From Lunularia cruciata (Eukaryota; Streptophyta; Marchantiopsida; Lunulariales; Lunulariaceae), in NCBI GenBank assembly GCA_948567375.1, contig OX419757.1:67704001-67768000 (forward strand): a stretch of 64,000 bases of DNA. Direction: 5' to 3'. Below the pieces are notes generated by a model, which worked only from the letters and a program-made list of their open reading frames with translations, was not told the DNA's origin and did no database searches. Positions 34,486 to 46,219 of this stretch are shown piece after piece; within the stretch, counting starts at the first letter, position 1; every line of letters starts with the position of its first letter. The position numbers and the translations under genes were made by a program.

Positions 34486-37400
34486 TGTCCTTGAATTACA
34501 CAACAACAAGGCTTTGTATCATATCAGATTTGGGAAAATATGCTTTCTGTACTCTCATTTTTCTAGACTTGAAGTTGCTAGTAGTAAATATTTAGTACAC
34601 ACTTATTCCAATGAGGTACTCTAGTTGTTGTTTTTTTTAACTTTGCTTGGCGAGCAAAAGATAATAGTAGAAAGTATATCTTCCTATATTAGTACCAAGA
34701 CCTATGGTTCTCTCGGGGTTACTTGGTTATCCTTTCGGGGATGTCATTTATTGTGATTTGGAATATAAAGCCAAAGAGTTTACCGACGGCGAGGTTGTAT
34801 TTCTAGCTCATGAATGGATTAGGTCTCCAGTTATGGCATGTTTTTAAAAATTAAAAAAGCATGCGGGCATTGTGGTCCTTCAGATCTAAAGATTTATGAT
34901 ACTTCTTTACCACTTTGTAATAATTTTATATAAATAAATTCATAAATAAATAAATCTATATTTTCAATGTTAACCTGCTTATATGACGTTAGACCTTAAG
35001 GCTATAATATGGAATGTGAAGCAATTGATGAAATGATATTAGTAAACATAAGAAAAGACAACCGTATCAAGATTATCATGAAAGACCCAGCTATTTTATG
35101 AGATTGATACAGTAGTCTATTTTCATCAACTATTATAAATATGTATTTGCATAAGTGAATATGACAAGTTGTAAGTCAGCTTTTATAAGCTATGAGGCTT
35201 TGAATAGTATGAATAGATTAGTGCATTTTAAAATTATTAATTTACAAATATTTAAAAAAAAGCTAGTTTTTAAAATTACCATAAATGTTGGAATTTTTCT
35301 TTTTTTTGGTTAATTGATTGCCAAAACAGTGTTAATATTATTACATAGTACAACTTCAAAAAAATTAACACTAGGTTCAAGTGTAATTAGATGAACATAG
35401 TTTTGGAGGAGTATTAAACATTAATGTGCCTTTAGTTTAGAGAGAGAATCCTTCATCTCCAAATAAAAAGAAGTTCTAGGTCTCACAAACTATACTTAAT
35501 CTGAAGACAGGTGGACTAACTAATGGATAGGAGACTTTCAATGAACTCTGATTAAGACTATGCGAAGTGATAAAGACTACTTTACATGGGTTTATTCACA
35601 GCAAGAATAGACCACAGAAAATTCATATTGATGTATAAAACATAAAAGGGTTCTAATTTACTTCAACTCAAACTTAAAATCCAATATCATTCACTTCATT
35701 TATTTTAATTTTTTTTAGTCTAGTATTTCCCACTAGCCACTTTAATGGTAGTTGTAGTTGAAGGAGATGGAAGCATAAGATTTGAATACTTGGAAGCGCT
35801 AAAATAAAAATTCTTGAATAATTAAACTAACATCATTCTGTCTTTTCAATGCGCTCTGTTATAATTATTTATCAAGCTTATTACATCTAATGATGTATTT
35901 TATTTTATAAATTCTTGAACTGATGAATGGTCTACCATGCACTTTGAAAAGGTTATCAAATCATTGTTTCTATAAGAAAAATTTGATAAGAATTTAGATT
36001 TTCATCAGATTTTCTTTTTTAGGAATAGATTCAGGTATTGTTGAAACATGATGAGAAGGTTGTCATCTTCTTGTAGTTTTGAAAGAAGACGAAGGATGTA
36101 AGGAAGTAAAGCATAGTGATGAAAAAATGTCATATTCAAAGAATTTACAACTTTTACAAACTGGTTGTACAAAATAATAGTATTAATGTGCCTACAAAGA
36201 TATTTGATCTGTTTCCAGGGAAGATTGAACAAAAAAATTCTTTTAGCTATGGAGAATTAAGATTATCGTAAGTTTCTTCTCGTGGCACACTCTTTCGCTT
36301 ATACTTCATACTTTCACCAAATTTGCAGAGAACTTTTAATATTTATATTTTATATCTGGTTGATAGGTGAATGAAATATAAATAACAAAATGTGTGGCTC
36401 TTCTTTTCATTATGTTAATTATTTTATTTATATCCTTTACTTTAACAGTTATGCTAATACAAATATTTCATCCTATATCAACTAACTACAAATTTTCTTT
36501 CAATTATTTAATAAATAAGATAATATATAAATAATCTCATATCCATTTATTTGGCTTGATATATATTATTAGTAGACTAGTCTATTGCGTGTCTCTAAAC
36601 ACCATGAAAGGAAACACTCCATTTTATTGTTGTAACACCAAAATCTGACACCCATCCGTTTGTTTGTAGGATCACCAGAATCCGACTACCAATCTAACTA
36701 TCTAAAAATATGTATAATATCTATTAATAATTCATGATAAGTGTTGAGGCGTTTACGCACATGTCCCTCCTTATAAACTCGCACCAAAATAATTAGCCTA
36801 AAAGAGATAGAAGTAACAATTAGAAATAGTAGTTAGAAATGACAAGAGAAAGGAAATGTACTATAAAGCTAAACCAAAATATAGATAAAATATATTAACA
36901 AAGGAAACAGTTAAACTTCTTTAGTTATCCAAACTATCATCAATTGTGTCTTGTGTCGATTCTTCTTGTAGATCTATATCTAGAATATATTCCAATCGCC
37001 GTCAAGGATGTAAGTTTTGCTCTTGAAATCTGTTCATAGTTTTACTACTTCTTTTACTTCTACGAAAGGAATTGATACCATCTTAGAAACATCTCCTCCT
37101 CGTGCGCTCTCCGTCCTTGCTGTATGATACTCGTTTGGTATTCTTTTATTAAAAGAACAAAGCAAATTCTTCAATACGTTTTCCATATAGCAAAGCACAT
37201 ATACTACTAGTTAGGATCCTTTTTCTTTAGTAATGATACACAATGATCACCAACAATCACAAACCCAAACAAAACGAGCAACCCAAAAACAAAAAGACCA
37301 TATGCAGATAAGTTAAGGAAGAACATAAGTTTGAATTACTTGAGAGGCTTGTGCCCATAAAACTCTAAGAATGTGTATCAGTTTAGGAGAAGAGATCCAC

Positions 37401-38283
37401 AACCCATTCATTTGGTTGCTGAAAATATGAAACAATATTTACTCATCAACTAAAGACACTGATTTTCAGACCATCATTTGATTGTAAAGTATGAAATCAC
37501 AGTTTTAATTGGCTTTATGTAACTTCTTTTAGATATTCGCTTCCCATCGTTAAATTATTGTGAGTGAATCCAACGCACATTTTTCCATCCTTTTTCATAG
37601 AACTAAGAGTCCATATCTCATCCTTTTTTGTAACTGGAGGTTCACTGACTTTTTGTAAAATTAATTTGTACCACACAACTCTCACATTGAAGTATCTTGA
37701 AAAAAGCTAAGTGGACTGTAACCTTGTATTTATGATAAACCAGAAACCTAGCATGTATGAAAAACTATAAAAATGTATATAATTAAAATTAAAACTAAAA
37801 GTAGCATAACAGTTTTTTTTTCCGTTCCCCCATATGCCACTCTCATAACTTTGTAAGATATTTACAAGTTAAAAATGCCATTCATCATACATATATAATA
37901 AAATCTTTACTCCTTAACTTTATACCATTTTTATTTCTAATACGGGCACCCAACTGGACGCACAAGATTATCTTCATTCCCACCCAAATCGAACCGAAAT
38001 TAGCATAACCATCATCTGCCCTTTTGATTAGTATATAATCACCTTTTTTGAAGCATGCTGATCAGTGTATGAGCTATACGGCGATCGAAAAGACCGAAGG
38101 GAATGATGATGATGATCCGCGTGTAGTCGCTTCTTCAATCGTCTTTGCCCGGGCTTGCACACTGTTTGGAAATGTGAGTCTGACCCGGACCGGTGCCAAT
38201 AACGATTCATGTGTGAAAGTGTGTTGGACATAGAACCTTGAACTCGAGAAGGTTGGTCACATTCGCTCGCATTCAATCTGCAT
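34486..38283. other. AT-rich intergenic DNA
   Basis: High AT, homopolymer runs, stops in all frames. No gene, RNA gene or repeat boundary recognised. Confidence 0.5.
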
Positions 38284-38900
38284 ATGTTTTCAAACTCTAT
38301 CGTACATAGGATCTACCATAGCCATGAGAGTACAAGCCTGCAATCAGGCTACTCAAGCTCCTGCAGACTTTTACTGCGTCTTGGTGTGAGTAAAGTCGGA
38401 AATCCTGTCACAACGACACATGAGGGATACAAAGAGGTACTCTTGGTACTGGATTCGATGTTTAAGAGACTGAGACAGGATAGAAGTAAGGCATTAGCCA
38501 GTTCATACGAAAGTTCAACACTGGCTACCACGAGTGGGAAAACAAATACAGAACATAGAGCCCAGACAAGTGATGATAGAAGATGCGAGCACACTGCGCG
38601 AGCTTCTGCGTTCTCTGCAAGAAAATCAATCTGCATTTTGCTTGAACCAAAAAAATGCTATAGACAGAGCTGCAAAAGAAGTTGTGCAGCTTTTCGATGG
38701 AGAAAACAGAGGAATCGGAGGAAATGTGCATGCTGTTTCAGTGTAAACTCAATGGACATACACGCAATTGCAAGGACAGTGTATTGTGAAGATTGCTGAT
38801 ACTGCGCAACGAAAGCGGGAAGAACTTGCTCATACGTTGCGTCACTCAGCTGAAAGCCGTTTCAGTTGAATTGCTGAGATCCTGCTGCGGCCTGAGCACA
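38284..38900 (+). pseudogene. Possible decayed coding segment, function unknown
   Basis: Two overlapping plus-strand frames (38284-38799 and 38534-38746) have coding-like composition. One reads LLVLDSMFKRLRQDRSKALASS, the other shifts in at about 38534 with TLRELLRSLQENQSAFCLN and AAKEVVQLFDG, helical and coiled-coil-like. Joining them needs a splice or a frameshift, and later parts carry stops. I do not recognise the family. Could be exons of a real gene or a relic. Confidence 0.2.
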
Positions 38901-40525
38901 AAAGCGAATATCTATAGAATTAGATATGGAGTCCCAACAGTAGAATTTCAAAAAATAATATAAGAATAGCAGTTTAACAGAGAGACTACAATATTTATAA
39001 AAGCATTTAGTCAGGTCCCGGAGATAGTGAAGGAAAACAGATGCCGATGTCTACAGACGGTCATATGACACGAAAGTTCATAACATATTCATTAAACATT
39101 CTTGAGTGAAGAGAAAACTATCTCCGTGTCCCGATTTTCTACCACGCATATAGACGACATCTTGATAGAACGTCTTGTAACCTCCATCCTGCAAGATGAA
39201 ATATCTTATCTGCATACTGCACCCCCGCGGAACGCATTGATTCCATGTGATCAAGGACTGTTCTCAGGCATTCCGGCGCAGAAGGATCAGGGACTCTTCC
39301 TTCTTTCCGAATTTCTCCATTATGTAACAGGTCTGATCCGTGAAGGAACTCTGCGGCCATCCACGCCTTTGTTCTGTTTCTGGAAGTGATGGACATATTC
39401 TTTTGCAGAACAGTGCTACGGTGTTTTACAATGCAGGAGTAATCTTTACTACTGTCTGCTTCTTTTCTTCTCTCTATTTTTTATGCCGTTTCCAGGTTCA
39501 GTTTGTGATTTGTGTCATTATTCGTGAGCTTGTGAATCACTTTACGTACAAAAACCGTACAGGTGAATTTCGATGCATCACCTTTATACTTGGCAACGAG
39601 GTAGATTTCCTTCCAGTAGCTCCAGACTAAGAGCAAGTTTCGCCGACTTGGCCGTTTAAACGAAATTTGTTTTTCTAAGAGAGTTAATACATTATTCGAA
39701 GTGGGTTGGACGGACCAGTGACGGGGCATGACCATGTTCATTTGGGGCTTCTTGAGCAAGTTTCGCAAATTGATCATGGTGCAATATAGGCAACTCTGGA
39801 ACAGTGAGTTTAACCATCTGCAACTTGTGTGGTGAAAGCCAGAAAGTTGGGAGGTCTACTGTGGTTCAGAGTGATATCAACTCAAGATTACATGTTTGAA
39901 GGAGAAGCCACGAAATATGTGGTCACAGTAGATTCAGAACTTCATTACGTTACGTGCTTGCCTGCTCTGGAGTGTGAATTATTATATGTGGCTCACACGC
40001 TTACCGTGATCAGCTCTGAGGTATGAATATATTATTTGAGCCATAACTCTAATCTGGAAGTATAAATGGCATGACAGAAGATTCACAAACGCAGCTCGCC
40101 ACTCTCAGTCTCCAATTTCAATAGAGTTGAAACTCCGCCCAGCAAGTAAGTGGTCAGATTTCAAGTACTCCTCTAGAGTTCCTGATGTGTGTGGGAGGAG
40201 TCAGCTAGGATTTGAGGATTAGTTTATTTGGAAGCACATTTTGCGTTTGTGCAGTTCTTTCCTTCTCTGTAAAGTTTCCCTTAGCTCTGAATATTAATGT
40301 CTGATATACGTATGATCTGATGTATGTGATAACACTGGATCTGTATCATATTGTGCTCTGAACAATTTCCTAGCTGCTTGTGATATGTGCAGGAAGGCTG
40401 CTCTGAGAGAATTGTAGATCAAACTTCCTCCAGCTGGGTGTGAGGTTATTAAATTGTATATTGTGAAAATAAGAAAAGAGACCTATATATACATAGACCA
40501 AAAAGAAAAGTTCTTAGTGTTTCCA
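38901..40525. other. No gene recognised; upstream of the peroxidase
   Basis: Short frames only. The last few hundred bases should hold the peroxidase promoter and leader. A minus-strand 85-codon frame at 39139-39396 has coding-like composition but no recognisable domain. Confidence 0.35.
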
Positions 40526-42337
40526 ATGGCCCCACAGGGGTCAAGATCGAGTATGTTGGCCTTCGTAATTCTTGCTGGTACGATGACAGCATTTTACACA
40601 GATGCACAGCTAACTGTTGACTTTTATGGAAAGAGCTGCCCTCAAGCAGCTTCTATTGTTAAACACAAGGTTGATGCGTTTGTTAAAAGCGATCGGGGAT
40701 TGGCTGCGGCTCTCATGCGCTTACACTTCCATGATTGCTTCGTTCGAGTACGTGTTCATTATCATATCGGAGTTCAATTTGAATTGGATATACAGCACTA
40801 AAATGCGAAGGTCAGACAAGTGCGCGTGGCCTACAGTGTGAGCTTATGTTTCTGTAAATTGCAAAATCTATCATACAATTCTGATGCGTTGCATGCAGGG
40901 ATGTGACGGATCTGTGCTTATCAATTCTACTGGACCGAGTCATGTAGCTGAAAGGGACGCACTTCTAAACTTTGGATCATTGAGAGGATTCGAAGAGATT
41001 GAGGCTATCAAGATGGAGTTAGAATGTGCGTGCCCAGGTGTTGTTTCTTGTGCTGATATTCTGGCTCTTGTGGCCAGAGACGCTACTGTCAGGGTGAGTA
41101 CATCTCTACTGCTAATGAATGGGAAGGATATCAAGTGTTTTGATCAGGAGAAAAAACTAAGTGACCTTTCGAGGGTTAGTAACTTTATTGTTGGAAACTT
41201 GTCCCTAGCTATAATTTAAGGCCATGCATCCCAAATTTGAGCATTTATTAAATGGACATTGTATCTACTATAGAATGTCAATCAAAAGGATATCGCTCTA
41301 CTTCTATCGGGCCTTGGATTAAGAACTTCTGCGAGGAAACCGATTGACCCGATAGAAGTAGAGCGATATTCTTTTGGTTCTTGTGATAAAATAAATTACT
41401 GGTATCAGGTCGGACAGTGACCAATGTGTACTATCTCATACCCTTGCATCGAGGATAAATTTACTGGAATAATCAGTCTTTAGACTCTACTTTTAATCTG
41501 CTTGTCTCGATCGGTGTTGAATGTGCGGGCAGGTTGGTGGTGAAAGCTGGCCAGTATTCTTAGGAAGGGTGGATGGTGCTGTTTCATGTGGAGATGAGGT
41601 CAACGGCAGTTTGCCGGAACGAACAGATGACTACGCCAAGTTGGTAGCTTCATTTGCGAAGGTTGGATTGAGCGCTTATGACATGATAATCCTTTCAGGT
41701 ATGTGCTTCAATCTACATCCACTTTATTAAGATACCAGTAGACATGAATGCTAACCTGATTGCAACTCCGTTCACGAAAGACCAATTAAGGATATTAATG
41801 TCAGTTTTTACCAGAGGCCAGGGACGCCTGAGTACATGTATGCATAGACGATGACTTAGAGACCTCCTGCTCATAGCAACGTATAATAAGGCGATTTTCA
41901 GTTTTGGTAACACGTGCTCTCTGGTCGTTACAGGTTCTCACACCATCGGCCAAGTTCATTGTGGATCCTTCTTTGAACGCCTGTACAATTTTGAAGGTAC
42001 AAATAGCACAGATCCGTCCATGGATGAGGGCTTGGCCATATTCCTAAAGGATCGTTGCCCTCTTGAAACTCCTTTCGCCTTCATGTCTCTGGGAGGAACA
42101 AACGGGACCTTCGACACCGATTACTACCTAAACCTCTTAACCAACAAAGGACTACTTGAATCGGATGTGACACTCATGAGCGATCCTTTGGGTGTTGATG
42201 TCGCTCTTAAAGCAGTGCAAGATCCCGCATGGTTTTTGAAGGAGTTTGGAATTGCTATGATCAAAATGGGCAATATTCCCCCGGTAGATCCAGTTGGCTG
42301 GAGACCCCACTGCTCCATTGCTCCGGTAGCATTCTGA
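40526..42337 (+). CDS. Class III (secretory) peroxidase
   Basis: Four exons, 40526-40747, 40899-41093, 41533-41698 and 41934-42337, sum to 987 nt (328 residues plus TGA), with the three introns at the positions classical for plant class III peroxidases. An N-terminal signal peptide ends near the Ala-Gln at residues 27-28. Distal haem site [15 protein letters not shown] (Arg, His), calcium-site [20 protein letters not shown], and proximal His in SHTIG. Eight-cysteine pattern appears kept. The enzyme acts in the apoplast or vacuole, using hydrogen peroxide on phenolics for wall cross-linking or defence. Intron 2 holds a long hairpin (41280-41379). Confidence 0.95.
41280..41379 (+). other. 32-bp fully paired hairpin in peroxidase intron 2
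   Basis: Arms 41280-41311 and 41348-41379 pair over all 32 positions in RNA, with two G-U wobbles and no bulge; loop 36 nt. On the sense strand of the peroxidase pre-mRNA. Length and loop suit a young miRNA precursor; a small foldback transposon relic is the main alternative. No known miRNA sequence recognised. Confidence 0.5.
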
Positions 42338-42852
42338 TCGTTATCACGATTGTTCGCCGTGATCCATTCTATCTGGTATATCCCTTTACCTATAGGACAG
42401 ATTTATGTGCAGGTTCGAATATCCAATTGACTCTACTCGGAAATCTGTAGTCAATAGCCTGTAACTGGTCTAGACAGCACTGTGGCGCAAATAAGTGCTT
42501 CTACGAAAGCTGGAGGAGCACCTTAGAGTCAGAGACCTGTGCCAATCGTGAATTTATTGTTAGCTCCTTGGTCACACTTGTAAATCCTGTTTTGAATCTA
42601 AACAGAAAATTCAATGCTTCAGGGGCATCTCAGTTTTAGGCCAATGCATTCTCCAGTGTCAATTCTATTTCACAATTTTGAGTCTCTGTTGGTGGAAGAG
42701 GACTGCCTTAATTAACGGGCAGAACGATAACATACCATGTAGACCCCACGTATGTTTCCATTTCTCAATTTTGACGCATTGAGACTTTCAGGGAACTTTT
42801 AGTCTGCAGCTTTTGTTTGATGTTTCGTTAGGGGCTTACAAGCACTCCAACT

Positions 42853-42934
42853 CCTTGCTGTGGACGCAACCGGGTCCTAGAGGGTTCGTCCCCCGGTGTG
42901 CTGCGTCTGAGACGAGCAAGGTAGCTGTGCTACC
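42853..42934 (+). other. Nested stems, possible structured RNA
   Basis: Three coaxial stems: CCTTGCT/AGCAAGG (42853-42859 with 42915-42921), GACGCA/TGCGTC (42863-42868 with 42902-42907) and CCGGG/CCCGG (42870-42874 with 42892-42896), followed by GGTAGC-TGT-GCTACC (42920-42934). The segment is GC-rich in AT-rich surroundings. It does not fold as a tRNA. Could be a structured 3'-flanking RNA of the peroxidase or chance. Confidence 0.25.
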
Positions 42935-44069
42935 AAGCAGCTGAGATGGGCTTGTTTGAACTAGAGTGTTCACAAATGTGGATGCACGCAGCTGACATAA
43001 TCACCTGGCGTAATCTGGATGGATCGGACTTTCTGTCCTCATGTCTAGTCTTGGAAGAACTGTACATCAATAAGAGAGATCGCACGAAGTTTGGAAGGAT
43101 GGGAAGTCTGGGGATTCTGATAAGACTTGGACGATGTCAAGTATATAATTGGTATCATCATATCCTATCGCGCGAGTGCCTACAATTCTTATTTCTCTGG
43201 AAGATACACATGCACCGTCGTACAAACCTGTTGAAATCAATGATTTCCTCAAATGCGTATAAATCTTTTACAGTATTCAAATGATCTGAAGAATTTGAAT
43301 ATCTAATCCCCACTCTTTTCAACGCAACTGCTGACAATTCTCCTGAAATTCATTTTAAACTTTCTACTAGGCCCCTCGGTCGGCGGCTCTAAATCCTGTA
43401 CTTCGTTCAGAATCTTGATTTGCAGTCCAAGCAAGTCCTGATTCCATTCCAGAGCCAGAGCCACGGGTGTTTGAATTCGTTCGAGTATCATATGTCAGCT
43501 CCAGCTCCGGACGACTTCAATAGACCTATATGCGGAAGAAAAACTAGTTCTTTCCATCCCTTTCTTCCCGTCACGGAGTCACGTTATTTTCAAGGTAGCA
43601 TCCACGACTCACAGTGCAAGTCAGGACTTACGCATGTTCTGGATCGTCGATTGAGAATCAACCTGAAGTAGGAGAGGGTCTCTGTTTATTGAGGTTTTTA
43701 ATATCTCGTTTATATTCACTTTTATGAAGATTTATTTTAAATTATTTAAATTAAATTATTTTATTATTAAATTTAAGTGCTATTATTTTAAAAATAAATT
43801 TTTTATTTTACATATAATTTATTAATTATTAAAACATTCGAAATAAAATTTTGTTCGTTTATGAATGTTCATAAAAATATTCAGGGATAAAACCAATCAA
43901 GAATTTGCATATAACAACTAAACCCTAAACACACGGGAACCCTGCTCCTTTGAACAAGGTTACCGCGTAGTATAACAAGGAGGATGGGAAGACCCATCCA
44001 GCAGCCAGTACAGTGATAAGATAAAAGAGGTAAATAGTTCTTGGATCAACTTCGAAGTTGCTGATCCAA

Positions 44070-44260
44070 GAACTCGAGTGACCGTACCTCATGTTTGAAC
44101 CACAGTTCGAAGTTACGACATGAAGGATTCCAGAAACTGAGTGAGACGCCGAGTGACACTTCGTGTTTGAAGCACGGTTCGAAGTTACTATAAAAGTTAG
44201 TTTCCAAGCCCAGTGAGACTTCAAGTTTGACACAGATGTTAAAGTTACTGCGAGGTTTGT
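44070..44260. repeat. Three degenerate ~70-bp tandem units
   Basis: Units share the core TTTGAA-CAC-GTTCGAAGTTAC preceded by GAGTGA/GTGAGAC. Copies at about 44085, 44165 and 44215; the third is most diverged. No coding sense recognised. Confidence 0.5.
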
Positions 44261-45780
44261 GTCTATCTAAGATCATCCAAACACAAAATCTATCTTAAAT
44301 TCTCATGGGTACTTATTGAGGAGTACCTTTCTCGAGAATTCTTTTCTTTTCTTTTTGGGGGAGCATCGGTCTACTTGTCATTACCCAAGTATAACTGTAA
44401 TTATCAAAATATTTCTATTTAACTTAATAAAAATACCATTTCTTTATATTTTATCCTTATTACCAGATTTATTACTTCTTTTAATGGATATAATTAAAAT
44501 AAAAAATGGTGGAAAGAATCATTTAAAGGAAAAGAAAAATCAAATATACTTCATAGTCAAAGGGATTGCAAGAAGGATCCTCAAGTTCTTAGACAAAGCT
44601 TCTCATCGATGTTGAAAACATTTCGATGTTGTTTTTCAACCGAACCAGAGTAGTAACTGAATTTCTCACTTGGTGAGAACAGTAAAATAAAAAAATGCAA
44701 GAGGAAATACTGAGGCGTCATTTCTAGAACATTTTTTCTCATCTTGAAGAAAAAATTTGTGTACAAGTTTATAGTCAATTAGTTTGAGATGTACTGAATT
44801 TTTGAACTAGAATCTTCTTTCTCGCCTTACTTTTTATTCTTTGGTAAGTTTTATAGTCAATCCAACCACGGGATCAAACGATATGAACCTTTGAAGTAGT
44901 AATACAGAAGAACATTTGACCTCCGAATTTACTTGATTATTAAACTATTTTAGTCACTTTCACCCATAGATATTGTCATTTAGAGCATCTAGGTTTAAGT
45001 TTGCAAAATCGATAAATTAATTGTTCTTACATCTAGTTTTGGAAACATCATCGCCAGGGCATCTTGGTTTGGAATTTATGATAAATTTATGATTTACCCC
45101 AAAAAATTATTCTAAGAAAAAATGTATATAAGAATATAAACATAAACGAGACCATATAATTTCAAAAAATAATAATAGATAAGATTCTAATAATAAATTA
45201 ATTTTTGAAAATAACGATCAATAAAGGAATAATAGCATATATATTAGATCCCCAAGGCCTTCGATGATATCAATTTAGTCAATAAATCAAACGGTGGAAC
45301 TTTTTAATTTTAATGACATCTAATGTACCATCAAAAAGGTACAAAGTGTGAAATTGTTTTATGTAAACCGTTAATATAGAAATCATATTCGAGGAGTTTT
45401 GTTGAATTGTGTAATTCTTTGAAGAAATTCTTAGCAGAACAAACTAGAATAACCTTTTCAGAATTTTGTTTTTGATCTATATATCACAACCTTGTGTCAA
45501 GTCCTCAAAGCTTTCAACGTAATTATCGGTGGTTCAAGGGATTTCCAATTTATGAAAGTAGATTTCTAGCCATAGACTATAATAAGCATGACTAAATTTG
45601 GAACATTGAATTACTATGTTACTTAAGTTTCTTCAAGTTAAACGTTGCCATCCCATTTTGTCATTATGAACACCCGGTGATCACCCGCTAATTCTCTGTT
45701 TTTGTGTTTTTAAGTACGTTTTTTAGTTACAGATAAACAGATTTCAACAGCAACAATGGAGACAGTCTACATTGTCAACA

Positions 45781-45839
45781 AATGAAGCTCGATTCCCATG
45801 AGCAGTTGGAAATTCACACAAGAGGAATCGAGCTTCATT
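45781..45839. repeat. Perfect 16-bp inverted repeat
   Basis: AATGAAGCTCGATTCC at 45781-45796 and its exact reverse complement at 45824-45839, spacer 27 bp, about 380 bp upstream of the P450 relic. Foldback relic or regulatory cruciform; no flanking duplication found. Confidence 0.6.
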
Positions 45840-46219
45840 TTCATTGTCATAATAGTTTGTTATCTTCTCTGGTTGTTTTCACTGTATAGGTCCCAACCAA
45901 ACCAACCTACGGAATTGATGAAGAGAGAAGTATCCATTTTCACTCTGGAAAGTTGTATAATGATCAAGTATGAAGACGAGATGTAAAAAATATGAATAAT
46001 GAATTACACGAGATAAGTATTCCACATCTGCAGCCTTAAAGACAAACAGAGAACCTGGTCCAACGGCATTCGTCTTTCAAGTGAATCAGCAACAGAGCCT
46101 CTCGAAATTCTGGTGGGAAGAAGGTCCAGGCATTTGAAGCTAAACTTCCAGTACTCAGAGATCGCATCGACTAGAGTATTCTGACAATGCAAGAAGTTAC
46201 CCACTAGAGTCGACCACCG

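Larger units (their letters stand above)
42338..46219. other. Intergenic region between peroxidase and P450 relic
   Basis: No protein gene recognised. Contains a compact set of nested stems at 42853-42934, degenerate repeats at 44070-44260 and an inverted repeat at 45781-45839. The stretch 43680-43870 and 44700-45700 is very AT-rich. Confidence 0.45.

Noticed and set aside
40748-40801. Peroxidase frame continuing past the first exon
   Set aside because: It reads into intron 1; the GT-AG junction to 40899 restores the conserved CFVRGCDG.
42838-42940. tRNA gene
   Set aside because: A GGTTCG-like string and stems are present but there is no cloverleaf, anticodon stem or acceptor pairing.
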